A stretch of 64,000 bases of DNA from Catellatospora tritici (GCF_019083965.1 NZ_JAHRCY010000004.1:1-64000); one strand, 5' to 3'. Positions 17,409-26,223 are shown, counted from the stretch's first letter. Made by a program: numbers and translations. The notes: generated by a model from the letters alone, not told the origin.

Positions 17409-17510
17409 ACTTGGGGCAGGGAGTGCGGCTGGCGGTGACAGCGATGTCCCCGCCAGCCGCCGCATGGTGAGCACTGGTCGACTCGTCGCCTGACCGGTCG
17501 CCGGGGTGGC

Positions 17511-17690
17511 CTATGCCTGAAGCTCTCGGTAGGCTCGCTCGTTCAGGTCCGTCAGATCCGTCGGACAGGCAGAACGCATCGACACCGGCTCGACGTTGAC
17601 GAAGAGCGGCAGGTACGCGGGCAGCTGCGCGTCCAACGCGTACTGAAACGCCGCGCAGCGTGCGATCCAGTCGAGTTCGGCGGTCCGCGG
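17511..17690 (-). pseudogene. EAL-domain fragment
   Basis: About 57 residues read RTAELDWIARCAAFQYAL, then LPAYLPLFVNVEPVSMRSACP to a TAG at 17511-17513. This is the conserved interior of an EAL cyclic-di-GMP phosphodiesterase domain (the LFVNVEP strand). The EAL motif itself and the downstream catalytic residues are missing. It abuts the stop codon of the LacI gene directly. Confidence 0.6.
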
Positions 17691-18752
17691 TCACCTGCGG
17701 GGTTGGTCGACCGGTGGCGCTGTGCTGCCCCGCACCGTGAGGGTGGTCGCCAGCTCGAGGCCCGGCTGCGGCGCCTTCTCCCCACGCCCGAGCGCGAGGG
17801 CCATCTCGGTGGCGGCCACGGCCATCTCTGTCAGTGGTTGGTGCACCGTGGTCAGCGGCGGATCGACCAGTGCGGCGACTGGCAGGTCGTCGAAGCCGAC
17901 CACGCTCACATCCGCCGGAATACGCAGGCCCAGCGATCGGGCGGCCTGGTAGACGCCGAGTGCCTGCAGGTCGTTGCCGGCGAAGATGGCTGTCGGCCGG
18001 TCCGGCCGGTCCAGCAGCAGCATGGCCGCCCGCCGACCGCCTTCCTGCGTCAGGTCGGTGCGTACGACGAGGTCGGCGGGCAGCTCGGCGCCGACCATGG
18101 CAGAGCGGAAGCCGTCCGCCCGGGCCTGGGAGCACAGGAGGCGATCGGGGCCGCTGATCATGGCGATGTGTCGATGGCCGAGCTCGATCAGGTGGCGACC
18201 GGCCGATCGGCCACCGGCCCAATTCGTGGCGCCCACGAACGGAACGTCGTCAGGCAGTTCCGTGGGAGGGTCGATGACCACGAACGGGATGCCTCTGGTC
18301 CGTAGCTGGCTGCGCTGGCTGTCCGACAGCTGCGCCACGGTCACCACACATGCGGGCCTGCGGGCGAGGGTGTCGTCGATCCAGTACCGGATCGCGCTGC
18401 GCTGGGGGCCGAACTCGGTCAGGACCACGCCCATCCGGTTCTCCCGCGCGACCTGTTCCACGCCGCGGATGATCTCCAGGCCCCACATGTGCCGCAGGTC
18501 CTCGAAGACCAACTCCATCATGTTGCTGCGGATCGCCGGGGTGGGCCTGCGGTAGCCGTACTGATGGACGAGTGCCTCGACGCGGGCGCGGGTATCGGCG
18601 GCCACGCCGGAGCGACCATTGAGCACCTTGGACACCGTCGGGATCGAAACCCCGGCGGACTCGGCGATGTAGGAGATCGTCACCGGCCCGGCCGGGTCGT
18701 CGTGGGCGCCTTCGCTGTCGGCGACCGGCTCATCCGATTCGACGTGCGACAA
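17691..18752 (-). CDS. LacI-family transcriptional repressor beside xylan/arabinan enzymes
   Basis: 353 aa from TTG at 18752, selected because GGAAGGAG lies seven nt upstream; a GTG at 18683 would remove only the acidic N-terminal extension. The HTH is ISYIAESAGVSIPTVSKVLN, with hinge GRSGVAADTRARVEALVHQYGYR. The periplasmic-binding-like domain contains PDRLLCSQARADGFR, ADVSVVGFDDLPVAALVDPPL and TTVHQPLTEMAVAA. It follows the GH43 gene on the same strand (113-bp gap), so the pair may be cotranscribed. It is a candidate reader of the CGAAA-C-TTTCG site at 20677, with a xylan- or arabinan-derived sugar as inducer (inference). Confidence 0.88.
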   Translation of the reverse strand: MSHVESDEPVADSEGAHDDPAGPVTISYIAESAGVSIPTVSKVLNGRSGVAADTRARVEALVHQYGYRRPTPAIRSNMMELVFEDLRHMWGLEIIRGVEQVARENRMGVVLTEFGPQRSAIRYWIDDTLARRPACVVTVAQLSDSQRSQLRTRGIPFVVIDPPTELPDDVPFVGATNWAGGRSAGRHLIELGHRHIAMISGPDRLLCSQARADGFRSAMVGAELPADLVVRTDLTQEGGRRAAMLLLDRPDRPTAIFAGNDLQALGVYQAARSLGLRIPADVSVVGFDDLPVAALVDPPLTTVHQPLTEMAVAATEMALALGRGEKAPQPGLELATTLTVRGSTAPPVDQPRR

Positions 18753-18865
18753 AACCCGGCTCCTTCCTCGACGATCCCGCATTGCTTGCGTGCTGACGCG
18801 GATGCGAGCGAGCCGCGTTCCAGGCGCAAGAATAGCCGCTGGGGCAGAAGTCGAACGTCGCTGTG

Positions 18866-20422
18866 CTACTCGGTCGGCTCGTAGTCGAACCAGTCGAACC
18901 CGACCGTGCCGGCGGCGGCGTACACGCCGATGACCCGGCCGGTGAAGCCGCCGGCGACCTCGGTCGACAGGTAGCGGCCGTCGAGTTCGGCCAGCAGCTC
19001 GAGCGTGCCGTCGTCGGACTCGATGCCGAACCGGATCGTGTCGGGCTCCTTGCGCGGATCCCAGCGGTCGGGGGAGGAGGCCAGCACATCGATCCGCAGC
19101 CGGACCGGTCCGTCCGGCACGGCTTTGGTGGCGACGGTCGACCGGAGCGAGGACGTCCGCGCGAGGACCCGCACCTGGCTGTCGCCTACCTCGAGCTCGT
19201 AGTGGTGCGCCTCGTCGAGGCGTACCGCGAGTCCGCCGCGTCCGGCGGCGGGGTCGAGCAACGTCCGTACCCGGCAGGAGTGGTGCTGCTGGCGACGGCC
19301 CACGAACATCACGTCCGGGTCGTCGAGGCAGGCGCCGCGCGCCCGCAGGGTGAGCCAGCCCGGACGGTCGGTCAGCGACCACAGCTCGTCGGGCCTGGAC
19401 CGAACCGAGACCCACTGTGGCGCCAGCCGGTCATGGTCGAAGTCGTCCCTGATCTCCGGCACCGCCACCGGGCAGGACGGCCAAGCGGGTGCGGCCATGA
19501 CCGTCTCCACCGGGGCGACGACGGGCCAACCGTCGGCCCAGGTGAGCGGCGTCAGGAACGTTTCCCGACCCAGCACGTGCCAGCCCGGTGTGCCGCCACG
19601 TGGCCGGACGCCCAGCAACACCATCCACCACGATCCGTCGGGTGCCTGGACGAGGTCGGCGTGGCCGGTGTTCTGGATCGGATGGTTGGTGCCGCGGTGG
19701 GTGAGGATCGGGTTGTCCGGGTGCGGCTCGAACGGGCCGTCCGGAGCCGGTCCACGTGCGATGGACACGGCGTGACCGCGTTCGGTCCCGCCTTCGGCGA
19801 TCATCAGGTACCAGAACTCGCCGATCCGGTACAGGTGCGGGGCCTCCGGCGCCTGCACACCGGCCTTCCCGGACCACAACCCACGCGGCTCGCCGATCGT
19901 CTGCCCGGTGTCGGGGTCGATGCGGACCTGCGAGATTCCGGCGACCGTGCACCAGCAGCGGCCCTGCTCGTCCCAGGCGAGGTCCGGGTCGATGCCGCCG
20001 ACGTCGGGCAGCCGGACCGGATCGGACCAGGGCCCCGCGGGGTCGGTGGCGGTGAAGAGCATGTTCCCGCCGCCGGGCGCGACGTTGGTGGTGATCAGCC
20101 AGAAGCGGCCGTCGTGGTGGCGCAGCGTGGGCGCGTACACACCGGCCGACGAGGGTGTCTCGATGGGCAGGGTGAGCTGGCTCGGCCGGTCCAGGGCGTT
20201 GCCGATCTGCGCCCAGTGCGCCAGGTCCCGGCTGTGGAAGATCGGCACCCCGGGGAAGTACTCGAAGCTGGAGCAGGCCAGGTAGTAGTCGTCGCCGACC
20301 CGACAGACGCTGGGATCCGGATGGAACCCGGGTATCACCGGATTGGCGAACGCGCCCTCGGCCCAGCCGTCCGGACCGGAGCCGGTGATCGGGGAGCCGG
20401 GGTGCCAATGAGCTGAGTTCAT
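18866..20422 (-). CDS. GH43-family beta-xylosidase/alpha-L-arabinofuranosidase
   Basis: 518 aa from ATG at 20422 with GGAAG seven nt upstream. The five-blade GH43 propeller begins FANPVIPGFHPDPSVCRVGD, giving the catalytic-base Asp in HPDPS. It continues YYLACSSFEYFPGVPIFHS and VGGIDPDLAWDEQGRCW (the Asp that tunes pKa). The general acid lies near APEAPHLYRIGEFWYL. The C-terminal 200 residues form the beta-sandwich (DUF1349-like) domain seen in xylosidases. There is no signal peptide, so it acts in the cytosol on imported xylo- or arabino-oligosaccharides. It is divergent from the GH5 gene across a 540-bp control region. Confidence 0.9.
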   Translation of the reverse strand: MNSAHWHPGSPITGSGPDGWAEGAFANPVIPGFHPDPSVCRVGDDYYLACSSFEYFPGVPIFHSRDLAHWAQIGNALDRPSQLTLPIETPSSAGVYAPTLRHHDGRFWLITTNVAPGGGNMLFTATDPAGPWSDPVRLPDVGGIDPDLAWDEQGRCWCTVAGISQVRIDPDTGQTIGEPRGLWSGKAGVQAPEAPHLYRIGEFWYLMIAEGGTERGHAVSIARGPAPDGPFEPHPDNPILTHRGTNHPIQNTGHADLVQAPDGSWWMVLLGVRPRGGTPGWHVLGRETFLTPLTWADGWPVVAPVETVMAAPAWPSCPVAVPEIRDDFDHDRLAPQWVSVRSRPDELWSLTDRPGWLTLRARGACLDDPDVMFVGRRQQHHSCRVRTLLDPAAGRGGLAVRLDEAHHYELEVGDSQVRVLARTSSLRSTVATKAVPDGPVRLRIDVLASSPDRWDPRKEPDTIRFGIESDDGTLELLAELDGRYLSTEVAGGFTGRVIGVYAAAGTVGFDWFDYEPTE

Positions 20423-20962
20423 CTGGGTACTTCCGTCGGTGGGGCGGCTGGGCAGGTGTGGCGTCATGCGGCGGCCGGTCGAGATCGAAGGCTGTGCGGA
20501 AATTTTCTCTACTTCGAACGACACTTTCGGCCGGAGCGTAGTTAGGGCAGGCGATTCGGTCAATCCCCTGTCGCCAGGTCTGGGACAGAATGGCGTCCTC
20601 CACCATGGGCCCGTTCAGCGAGGGCACGGTGATTGATTCCATTGACGAGGGATGGCTAAGGGAGTAGTGTCCGGCGCGAAACTTTCGTGTTGTGAAGGCG
20701 AAAGTAGATCACGCTGCGGGAGCCAAGCAGCGTCGCGGAGGCCAGGGCAGCGTCCGCGAAACACCGTCCGCGCCGGGCGCGCGGCATACGCAGGCCGATC
20801 CGTCGAGCCGCGCCGCACGTCGCACCCACACGCGCAAGCGGTGTCCCTGCTCGATTCTCGGCTCGGCACAAGCGGTGAACCCCGAATCGGCTGTATCGCG
20901 ACGCCGCTACGGGACGCGCGGCTGGACGACCGGAACAATTCGACCTCGCAAGGATGATCACG
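20423..20962. other. Divergent control region between GH43 and GH5 genes
   Basis: 540 bp without a supported gene. It contains the CGAAA-C-TTTCG operator at 20677-20687 and AT-richer stretches (20495-20520 and 20685-20710) suitable for promoters. Confidence 0.65.
20677..20687. promoter_or_regulatory. Operator CGAAA-C-TTTCG
   Basis: A perfect 11-bp palindrome of the CGAA-N-TTCG type bound by LacI-family xylan regulators (BxlR/XlnR) of Streptomyces. It lies between the divergent GH43 and GH5 genes and near a LacI gene. Confidence 0.7.
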
Positions 20963-23086
20963 ATGAGTCTGCACAGAATGCGAAGAGTCCGCTGGCGCGC
21001 CGCTGTCGTGGCGACCGGCGTCGCCGCGCTGCTCACGGCCGGAATGGCCGCGGCGGTGAGCGCCCAGGCGGCGGCTGGCTGCCGGGTGGGGTACGCCGTG
21101 TCCGCCCAGTGGCCCGGTGGCTTCACCGCCAACGTAGACGTCACCAACCTCGGCGACCCCGTCAACGGCTGGAACCTCACCTGGACATTCACCTCCGGCC
21201 AGCAGGTCACCCAGGCATGGAACGCCACCGTCACGGCTTCCGGTGGTGGCCGGCACACCGCCGTGAACGCGAGCTACAACCCGGCCATCGGCACGAACGG
21301 CACCGTCTCCTTCGGTTTCAACGGTTCCTGGTCGGGCAGCAACGCGGCACCCGCCTCCTTCGCCCTCAACGGCGTGACGTGCACCGGCGGCATCGGTGGC
21401 ACACCCTCGGCGTCGGTCAGCGCGTCCACCCGCCCATCACAATCCAGCTCGCCATCGCCATCGCCATCGCCATCGCCGTCGCCGTCCGGGCAGCCGGGTG
21501 ACCCGATGGCGACCGTCGCGGCGATGCAACCGGGTTGGAACCTCGGCAACACCCTGGATGCCATTCCCGACGAGACCGCCTGGGGCAACCCGCTGACCAC
21601 CCAGGCGCTGCTGCACCACGTGCGGCAGCAGGGCTTCAACAGCATCCGGATCCCGGTGACCTGGAGCAACCACCACGGCCCCGGCCCGGCCTACACCATC
21701 GACACCGCCTGGCTGAGCCGCGTACGCCAGATCGTCGACTGGTCGCTGTCGGAGGGCTTCTATGTGATGATCAATCTTCATCACGACTCCTGGCAGTGGA
21801 TCAACACCTACCCCAGCGACCGCACCAACGTGCTGGCCCGCTATCACGCCCTGTGGGCCCAGCTGTCCGCCACGTTCCGCGATCACTCGCCCCGCCTGGT
21901 GTTCGAGAGCATCAACGAACCGCAGTTCGCCGGCACCTCCGGCGACGAGCAGAACTACCAGGCACTGCAGGAACTCAACACGGATTTCGTGCGGACCGTG
22001 CGTCAGTCGGGCGGCAACAACGCGACCCGACTGCTGGTCCTGCCGACCCTCTACACCAACGCCGACCAGGGCCGACTCGACGCCCTGACGGCCACGTTCA
22101 ACCAGCTGAACGACCGCAACCTCGCCGCCACCGTCCACTTCTATGGATACTGGCCGTTCAGCGTCAACATCGCCGGCGGCACCCGCTACGACGCCGCCGT
22201 CGAGCAGGACCTGGTCGGCTCGTTCGACCGCGTACGCGCCGCCTTCGTCGCCCGCGGCATCCCGGTCATCATCGGCGAATGGGCCCTGCTCAGCTGGGAC
22301 CACACCCGGCCCGGCATCATCGAACGGGGCGAGTTCCTGAAATATCTCGAAGCCGTCGGCTACCACGCCCGGATCAGGAACCTCACCACCATGCTCTGGG
22401 ACGCGGGCCAGTTCCTCAACCGCGGTGAGCTGCGCTGGCGCGACCCGGGCGTGTTCGCGATGATGAAGACCAGTTGGACCACCCGATCGGCGACCGCCTC
22501 CGCCGACCAGGTCTACGTCGCCCGCAACGCCGCCATCACCGGCAAGACCCTCACGCTCAACCTCAACGGCACCGCTTTCCGGGGCCTGCGCCAAGGCACT
22601 ACCGACCTGGTCAGCGGCAGCGACTACACCGTGTCCGGCAACACGCTCACGCTCACCGCGGCGGCCGTGACGCGACTGGTCGGCAACCGCGCCTACGGCG
22701 TCAACGCGACCATCGAGGCCAGGTTCTCGCAAGGGGAACCGTGGCTGATCAACATCATCACCTACGACCCGCCGACCCAGGCGGCAGCGACCGGCACGAC
22801 GAGCTCGTTCGCCATCCCCACCCAGTTCCGCGGCGACCAACTCGCCACCATGGAGGCCAGGTATGCCGACGGCACCAACGCCGGACCGGCCAACTGGACC
22901 TCGTACAAAGAGTTCTGGACCCACTTCCAGCCCGACTACACGGCCAACACCATCCTGCTGAAGCCCGAGTTCTTCGACGAAGTCAACGATGGGACGGTCA
23001 CCCTGACGTTCCACTTCTGGAGCGGCACACAGGTCACCTACCGCATCACCAAGGCGGGCACCTCGGTGACCGGCACCAACAGCTGA
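20963..23086 (+). CDS. Secreted CBM2-GH5 endoglucanase
   Basis: 707 aa from ATG at 20963; AAGG lies nine nt before it, too close to the alternative ATG at 20954. Signal peptide about 1-37 (MRRVRWRAAVVATGVAAL ending SAQAAA). CBM2 at about 40-140 (CRVGYAVSAQWPGGFTANVD, NGWNLTWTF). A Ser/Pro linker carries a run of SP pairs. The GH5 domain follows (GWNLGNTLDA, GFNSIRIPVTWSNH, YVMINLHHDSW), with acid/base Glu in FESINEPQF and nucleophile Glu in VIIGEWALL. After about residue 510 come an X2-like Ig domain and a terminal beta-sandwich resembling CBM46. It cleaves beta-glucan or xyloglucan chains outside the cell. Confidence 0.92.
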   Translation: MSLHRMRRVRWRAAVVATGVAALLTAGMAAAVSAQAAAGCRVGYAVSAQWPGGFTANVDVTNLGDPVNGWNLTWTFTSGQQVTQAWNATVTASGGGRHTAVNASYNPAIGTNGTVSFGFNGSWSGSNAAPASFALNGVTCTGGIGGTPSASVSASTRPSQSSSPSPSPSPSPSPSGQPGDPMATVAAMQPGWNLGNTLDAIPDETAWGNPLTTQALLHHVRQQGFNSIRIPVTWSNHHGPGPAYTIDTAWLSRVRQIVDWSLSEGFYVMINLHHDSWQWINTYPSDRTNVLARYHALWAQLSATFRDHSPRLVFESINEPQFAGTSGDEQNYQALQELNTDFVRTVRQSGGNNATRLLVLPTLYTNADQGRLDALTATFNQLNDRNLAATVHFYGYWPFSVNIAGGTRYDAAVEQDLVGSFDRVRAAFVARGIPVIIGEWALLSWDHTRPGIIERGEFLKYLEAVGYHARIRNLTTMLWDAGQFLNRGELRWRDPGVFAMMKTSWTTRSATASADQVYVARNAAITGKTLTLNLNGTAFRGLRQGTTDLVSGSDYTVSGNTLTLTAAAVTRLVGNRAYGVNATIEARFSQGEPWLINIITYDPPTQAAATGTTSSFAIPTQFRGDQLATMEARYADGTNAGPANWTSYKEFWTHFQPDYTANTILLKPEFFDEVNDGTVTLTFHFWSGTQVTYRITKAGTSVTGTNS

Positions 23087-23090
23087 GCGA

Positions 23091-23124
23091 GATGCTGCGG
23101 CGGCCAGTGGGACGCCGTAGCATC
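23091..23124 (+). terminator. Terminator after the endoglucanase gene
   Basis: 12-bp stem GATGCTGCGGCG with CGCCGTAGCATC (one G-T pair), 10-nt loop, five bp past the stop codon. Confidence 0.7.
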
Positions 23125-23161
23125 CCAGCGCGCCGCTCCAAGACCTTCGCGGTCGGGGGCG

Positions 23162-23500
23162 CTATTCGGCGCCGCCCGGGGTGGGTCGGCCTTCGGCTTG
23201 GTAGCGCCGGTTGAGTTCGAGCGCTTCCTGGAGCTGGTCTTCGAGAATGATGATGCGGCACGCGGCATCGACGGGTGTGCCCTGGTCGGCGATCTCACGG
23301 ACCCGGGCCGCCAGGCGCAGTTGGTAGCGCGAGTAGCGGCGGTGGCCGCCGTCGGAGCGAGCCGGGACGAACAGACCGCCTTCGAGCGAGCGGAGGAAAG
23401 CCTGGGTGACGCCCAGCATCTCGGCGGCCCGACCCATCGTGTACGCGGGATAGTCGTCGTCGTCGAACTTGTCGGCCGGGACCCTGTCAGCTGAGGTCAT
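23162..23500 (-). CDS. Small MerR-family regulator (copy 1)
   Basis: 112 aa from ATG at 23500 with AGGAAAGG upstream. The HTH is YPAYTMGRAAEMLGVTQAFL with the wing SDGGHRRYSRYQLRLAARV, followed by a short helix rich in ILEDQLQEALELNRR. There is no C-terminal ligand domain and no conserved metal Cys, so it resembles the stand-alone HspR/MerR-like type. It is 60-70% identical by eye to the genes at 53489 and 55131. A perfect 32-bp palindrome lies 25 bp before its start. Confidence 0.85.
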   Translation of the reverse strand: MTSADRVPADKFDDDDYPAYTMGRAAEMLGVTQAFLRSLEGGLFVPARSDGGHRRYSRYQLRLAARVREIADQGTPVDAACRIIILEDQLQEALELNRRYQAEGRPTPGGAE

Positions 23501-23524
23501 AGGCACCTTTCCTAGAACGCAGGT

Positions 23525-23556
23525 AAGGATCCCGGCGCTTAAGCGCCGGGATCCTT
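23525..23556 (-). promoter_or_regulatory. Perfect 32-bp palindrome in the leader of MerR copy 1
   Basis: AAGGATCCCGGCGCTT joined directly to its reverse complement. It begins 25 bp before the MerR start and lies between promoter and ribosome site. As RNA it would form a GC-rich hairpin of up to 14-16 bp. The other two MerR genes have a hairpin at the same place but with a different sequence. Confidence 0.7.
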
Positions 23557-24174
23557 GGGGAGAAACGAGTTACATACCATCGCCGGTCACGTACACCGGC
23601 TTACCGTCTTCTCGCACCCGCCAGCCAGCACGGGGTACGAGCATCTCGTGGATACGACCGGGGACCACCTTCCGTTCGGGGTCTGCGGCCCGCCGGCATG
23701 CATGCCGGGCGGGGATCCGATGGCACTACTCCTCTCGCCTTCACCTGTCACTGATCAACTACTGGTACTGCGGTCGTGCTACTTGCCAAACTGCGGGGAC
23801 CGGAATCGATGTGGTCCCTCGCCCGACCTGCGGCCCCGAAGCCCCTTTCAACTACCTGGCCTCGCGACCCGAACCTGTCGGGCGGTCTTGCTTCCTACTT
23901 CATGCGCCAGTTCGCCTGCCGCACTCAATAGATCTTCGTTCGCAACAACTGGAACACTACACATCGCGAGAGCGGATGTCTATCAGCGCCACTGGAGATT
24001 TTCGGTTGGGGCGGGTGACACCATCTTCTCCGCCTGGTCCAGCTCCAGTTGCCGGAGCAGCTCGCAGGATGTGCCCGCGCCGGTACTGAACGTCACAGTC
24101 CGGCGGCGGCGCAGCCGGGCGGTCAGGGCAGCTCGCCAAACCCGCGGCCAGCCAGCTCCGCGGCATCGATGGTT
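23557..24174. other. Long intergenic stretch without a recognised gene
   Basis: About 620 bp of lower GC content than its surroundings. The only clear structure is a perfect 16-bp palindrome CCGGCATGCATGCCGG at 23693-23708. Possible frames lack homology and ribosome sites. Confidence 0.6.
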
Positions 24175-24210
24175 TGTGGGGCGGCTCGCCTCCCGGCGTG
24201 CCGCCCCACA
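24175..24210 (-). terminator. Terminator of the two-TM membrane protein gene
   Basis: Perfect 11-bp stem TGTGGGGCGGC/GCCGCCCCACA with a 14-nt loop, 14 bp beyond the stop of the minus-strand gene at 24224. Confidence 0.75.
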
Positions 24211-24223
24211 GGGGGTTGGACTG

Positions 24224-24868
24224 TCAGGCGTTGATCTTCTCGCGGGCCGGGCCCGCCTCGACCGGGGCGAAGGCCTCGGTGCGGGGCGTGCGGTAGGCGT
24301 GCACGAGGCCGGCGATCGACAGCAGCGCCATCACCAGCGCGGCGAGGTAGGCGACCAGCGCGGCCTGGCCGGCCTTGACGCCGAACTCGCTGAATCCGTA
24401 AGTGGTGAGCAGCAGGCCGCGCAGGGTCTCGCCCTTGAACATGGTCTCGCGCTGGGCGGTGACGTCGGTCAGTTGCTGCTGCAGGGCGGTCAGGTTCGGG
24501 TCGTTGTTCTTGGTCGCCTCGGCGACCTGGGCCCGGAGTCGGCTCTGCGGCACGCCCAGGTCGGCGTAGGTCTGGCCGCCGGCGGTGTTCTTCAGGTGCA
24601 GGCCGATGAACTGCAGGGCGTACACCTCGGCCTGCTTGCCGGTGGTCAGCTTCTGGCCGGCGTACTCGACGAGGCCGGGCTGCGTCCGCTCCTCGGGGGT
24701 GAGGGTGTCGAGGGTCTTGAACGTGATGTTCTGCTCGGCCAGCTGCGAACTCACGTAGTTGGTGGCGAAGTTCGCGTTGGCGGTCAGGACGACGCCGGCG
24801 ACGGTGAGCAGGATGGCGATGGCGACGCCGCCGAGGCTGAACATCAGGTCGAGGGTCCTGCGCTTCAT
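24224..24868 (-). CDS. Two-TM membrane protein of the dormancy region (often mislabelled LigA)
   Basis: 214 aa from ATG at 24868 with GGAG six nt upstream. An N-terminal membrane helix (LMFSLGGVAIAILLTVAGVVL) precedes an external domain of about 130 residues: FATNYVSSQLAEQNITF, then TPEERTQPGLVEYAGQKLTTGKQAEVYA and FIGLHLKN. A second helix (AALVAYLAALVMALLSIAGLV) and a short cytoplasmic tail follow. Similar actinomycete proteins are sometimes annotated as ring-opening dioxygenase LigA, but no dioxygenase motif is visible. A DosR-type box 88 bp upstream places it in the hypoxia regulon (inference). Function unknown. Confidence 0.75.
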   Translation of the reverse strand: MKRRTLDLMFSLGGVAIAILLTVAGVVLTANANFATNYVSSQLAEQNITFKTLDTLTPEERTQPGLVEYAGQKLTTGKQAEVYALQFIGLHLKNTAGGQTYADLGVPQSRLRAQVAEATKNNDPNLTALQQQLTDVTAQRETMFKGETLRGLLLTTYGFSEFGVKAGQAALVAYLAALVMALLSIAGLVHAYRTPRTEAFAPVEAGPAREKINA

Positions 24869-24955
24869 GGTGGTCTCCTGTGGGGGGATCGGGGTCTGCA
24901 CCAAGAATCCCGTGCGCCTCTGCTGTCACAGCAGAGTTGGAGGACCTGTCGTCAC

Positions 24956-24971
24956 GGGACCAAAGGCTCCC
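24956..24971. promoter_or_regulatory. DosR-like box GGGACCAAAGGCTCCC
   Basis: Matches the GGGAC-N-WW-N-G-NCCC pattern shared by the boxes of this block (one extra base). It is 88 bp upstream of the minus-strand gene starting at 24868. Confidence 0.6.
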
Positions 24972-25091
24972 GGTCTGCATGCCGTCTGGCCGGTACGGCG
25001 CGCCATCCGTCGGGCGCGGCCCGAACAGTCGCGGCGCCCTCGGCCGGGTCGATCACCGTGCGCCCGGAGCGCACGGATGACCGCCCCACGG

Positions 25092-26063
25092 TCAGGACTC
25101 GTCGATGACCTCGGCCAGGTCGCGGCGGGGTGTGGGAAAACCTGGCCGGCCGACGCCGACGCGCAGCACCATCTGCGGCACGTCGGAGCGGCCCAACGCC
25201 AGCCGTAGCCTGTCCCGTTCGGCCTGGTTCTCGATCGGCTGCGACAGCATCGAGGCGGCCAGGCCGGCGTCGGTGATGGTGAGTAGGACCCGCTGCAGGG
25301 CGATACCGGCCTGCAGTTGCTGCGCAGGGCTGTCGGCGGCCGTGCCCAGCACGACGACCAGCGGTTCGGGATCGAAGTCACCGCCGGGCGAGGGCTCGCG
25401 GCTGCCGTAGGCGCGCCGTGGCAGTAGGTCGTCCGCCTGCGGGACAGGGCCGCCGGCCGGGGCGGGCACCCCGTCGCGGTCATCACGGTCGGATCGGGTC
25501 CAGGCGCGCAGTTCAGCCTGGTAGGAGCCGTCGCTGCGCAAGGCGCTGTCGGCCGCGCGGACGATCTCGGAGATGACCTCGAGGGAGGCCTGGCCGCTGT
25601 GGAGTTCGACCCAGGCGCCTTCGGCCAGGGCGGCGTTCTCGATTCGCACGATGGCGTGGACGGGCACCGGCGCGGGATGGAACGGTTCCCGATTGCTGAA
25701 GCGGCGTTCGATCGCCGCGAACAGCGCCTCCTCGGCCGGAGTGGTCTGCCAGGCCGCGGTCGGGGTGAGCCGCGCGAGCAGTAGCGGGTCGTCCGGGTCG
25801 GGCAGCAGCCGCACGTGTGCGGCCAGGCCCATGGCTGCCAGTGCCAGGCGGGCGTTGAGGGTCGCGGCCCCGCAGGCGATGCGCAGCGCCCAGCCGGTTG
25901 GGTCGGCGACCAACAGCGACCGGGTGGGGTCGGCGTACACCTCGATCGTGCCGTTGCGGTTGCGGAAACGCCAGGGTTGGCTGTTGTGCAGGGACGGGGC
26001 CCGGACGGCGGCGGCGACGACGTCGCGGAACGCGGTGTCGGTCAGGGTCAGCGCGGTGGTCAT
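25092..26063 (-). CDS. Acg-family nitroreductase-like flavoprotein (copy 1)
   Basis: 323 aa from ATG at 26063 with CAGGAGACC upstream. Family signatures: VVAAAVRAPSLHNSQPWRFR at the N-terminus, LRIACGAATLNARLALAAMG, AAIERRFSNREPF, and a late AGIALQRVLLTITDAGLAASMLSQP then PQMVLRVGVGR. This is the Acg (Rv2032) branch of the nitroreductase fold, which in Mycobacterium is DosR-induced and may sequester or use FMN rather than act as a classical nitroreductase. It resembles the three other copies at 28325, 29524 and 39851. A weak DosR-like box lies 86 bp upstream. Confidence 0.85.
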   Translation of the reverse strand: MTTALTLTDTAFRDVVAAAVRAPSLHNSQPWRFRNRNGTIEVYADPTRSLLVADPTGWALRIACGAATLNARLALAAMGLAAHVRLLPDPDDPLLLARLTPTAAWQTTPAEEALFAAIERRFSNREPFHPAPVPVHAIVRIENAALAEGAWVELHSGQASLEVISEIVRAADSALRSDGSYQAELRAWTRSDRDDRDGVPAPAGGPVPQADDLLPRRAYGSREPSPGGDFDPEPLVVVLGTAADSPAQQLQAGIALQRVLLTITDAGLAASMLSQPIENQAERDRLRLALGRSDVPQMVLRVGVGRPGFPTPRRDLAEVIDES

Positions 26064-26148
26064 GACGGTCTCCTGAGGTAACCCGCGGTGGCCGGCTCGT
26101 GGCCTGTCCTGATCATCCACGGTGCCCGGTCGGCTGAGTGTGCTTTCC

Positions 26149-26162
26149 GGCCCGTTGGTCGA
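26149..26162. promoter_or_regulatory. Weak DosR-like box before nitroreductase copy 1
   Basis: GGCCCGTTGGTCGA. The GCCGTTGGTC-like core matches the box at 30553, but the outer bases deviate. It is 86 bp upstream of 26063. Confidence 0.3.
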
Positions 26163-26191
26163 AGCCGATGCGGGATCAGGTGCGGTGATGG

Positions 26192-26223
26192 CCGGACGGG
26201 CCGCGCTGCGGCGGCCCGTCCGG
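26192..26223 (-). terminator. Terminator after the alcohol dehydrogenase gene
   Basis: Perfect 13-bp stem CCGGACGGGCCGC/GCGGCCCGTCCGG with a 6-nt loop, seven bp past the stop of the minus-strand gene ending at 26230. Confidence 0.8.

Noticed and set aside
21441-21488. Repeated CCATCG/CCGTCG units resembling a microsatellite
   Set aside because: They encode the Ser-Pro linker between CBM2 and GH5 in frame, a normal feature of secreted cellulases.
23555-25108. Plus-strand open frame of 517 codons
   Set aside because: Mostly antisense to the two-TM membrane protein gene and otherwise in a gene-free stretch; no motif or ribosome site.
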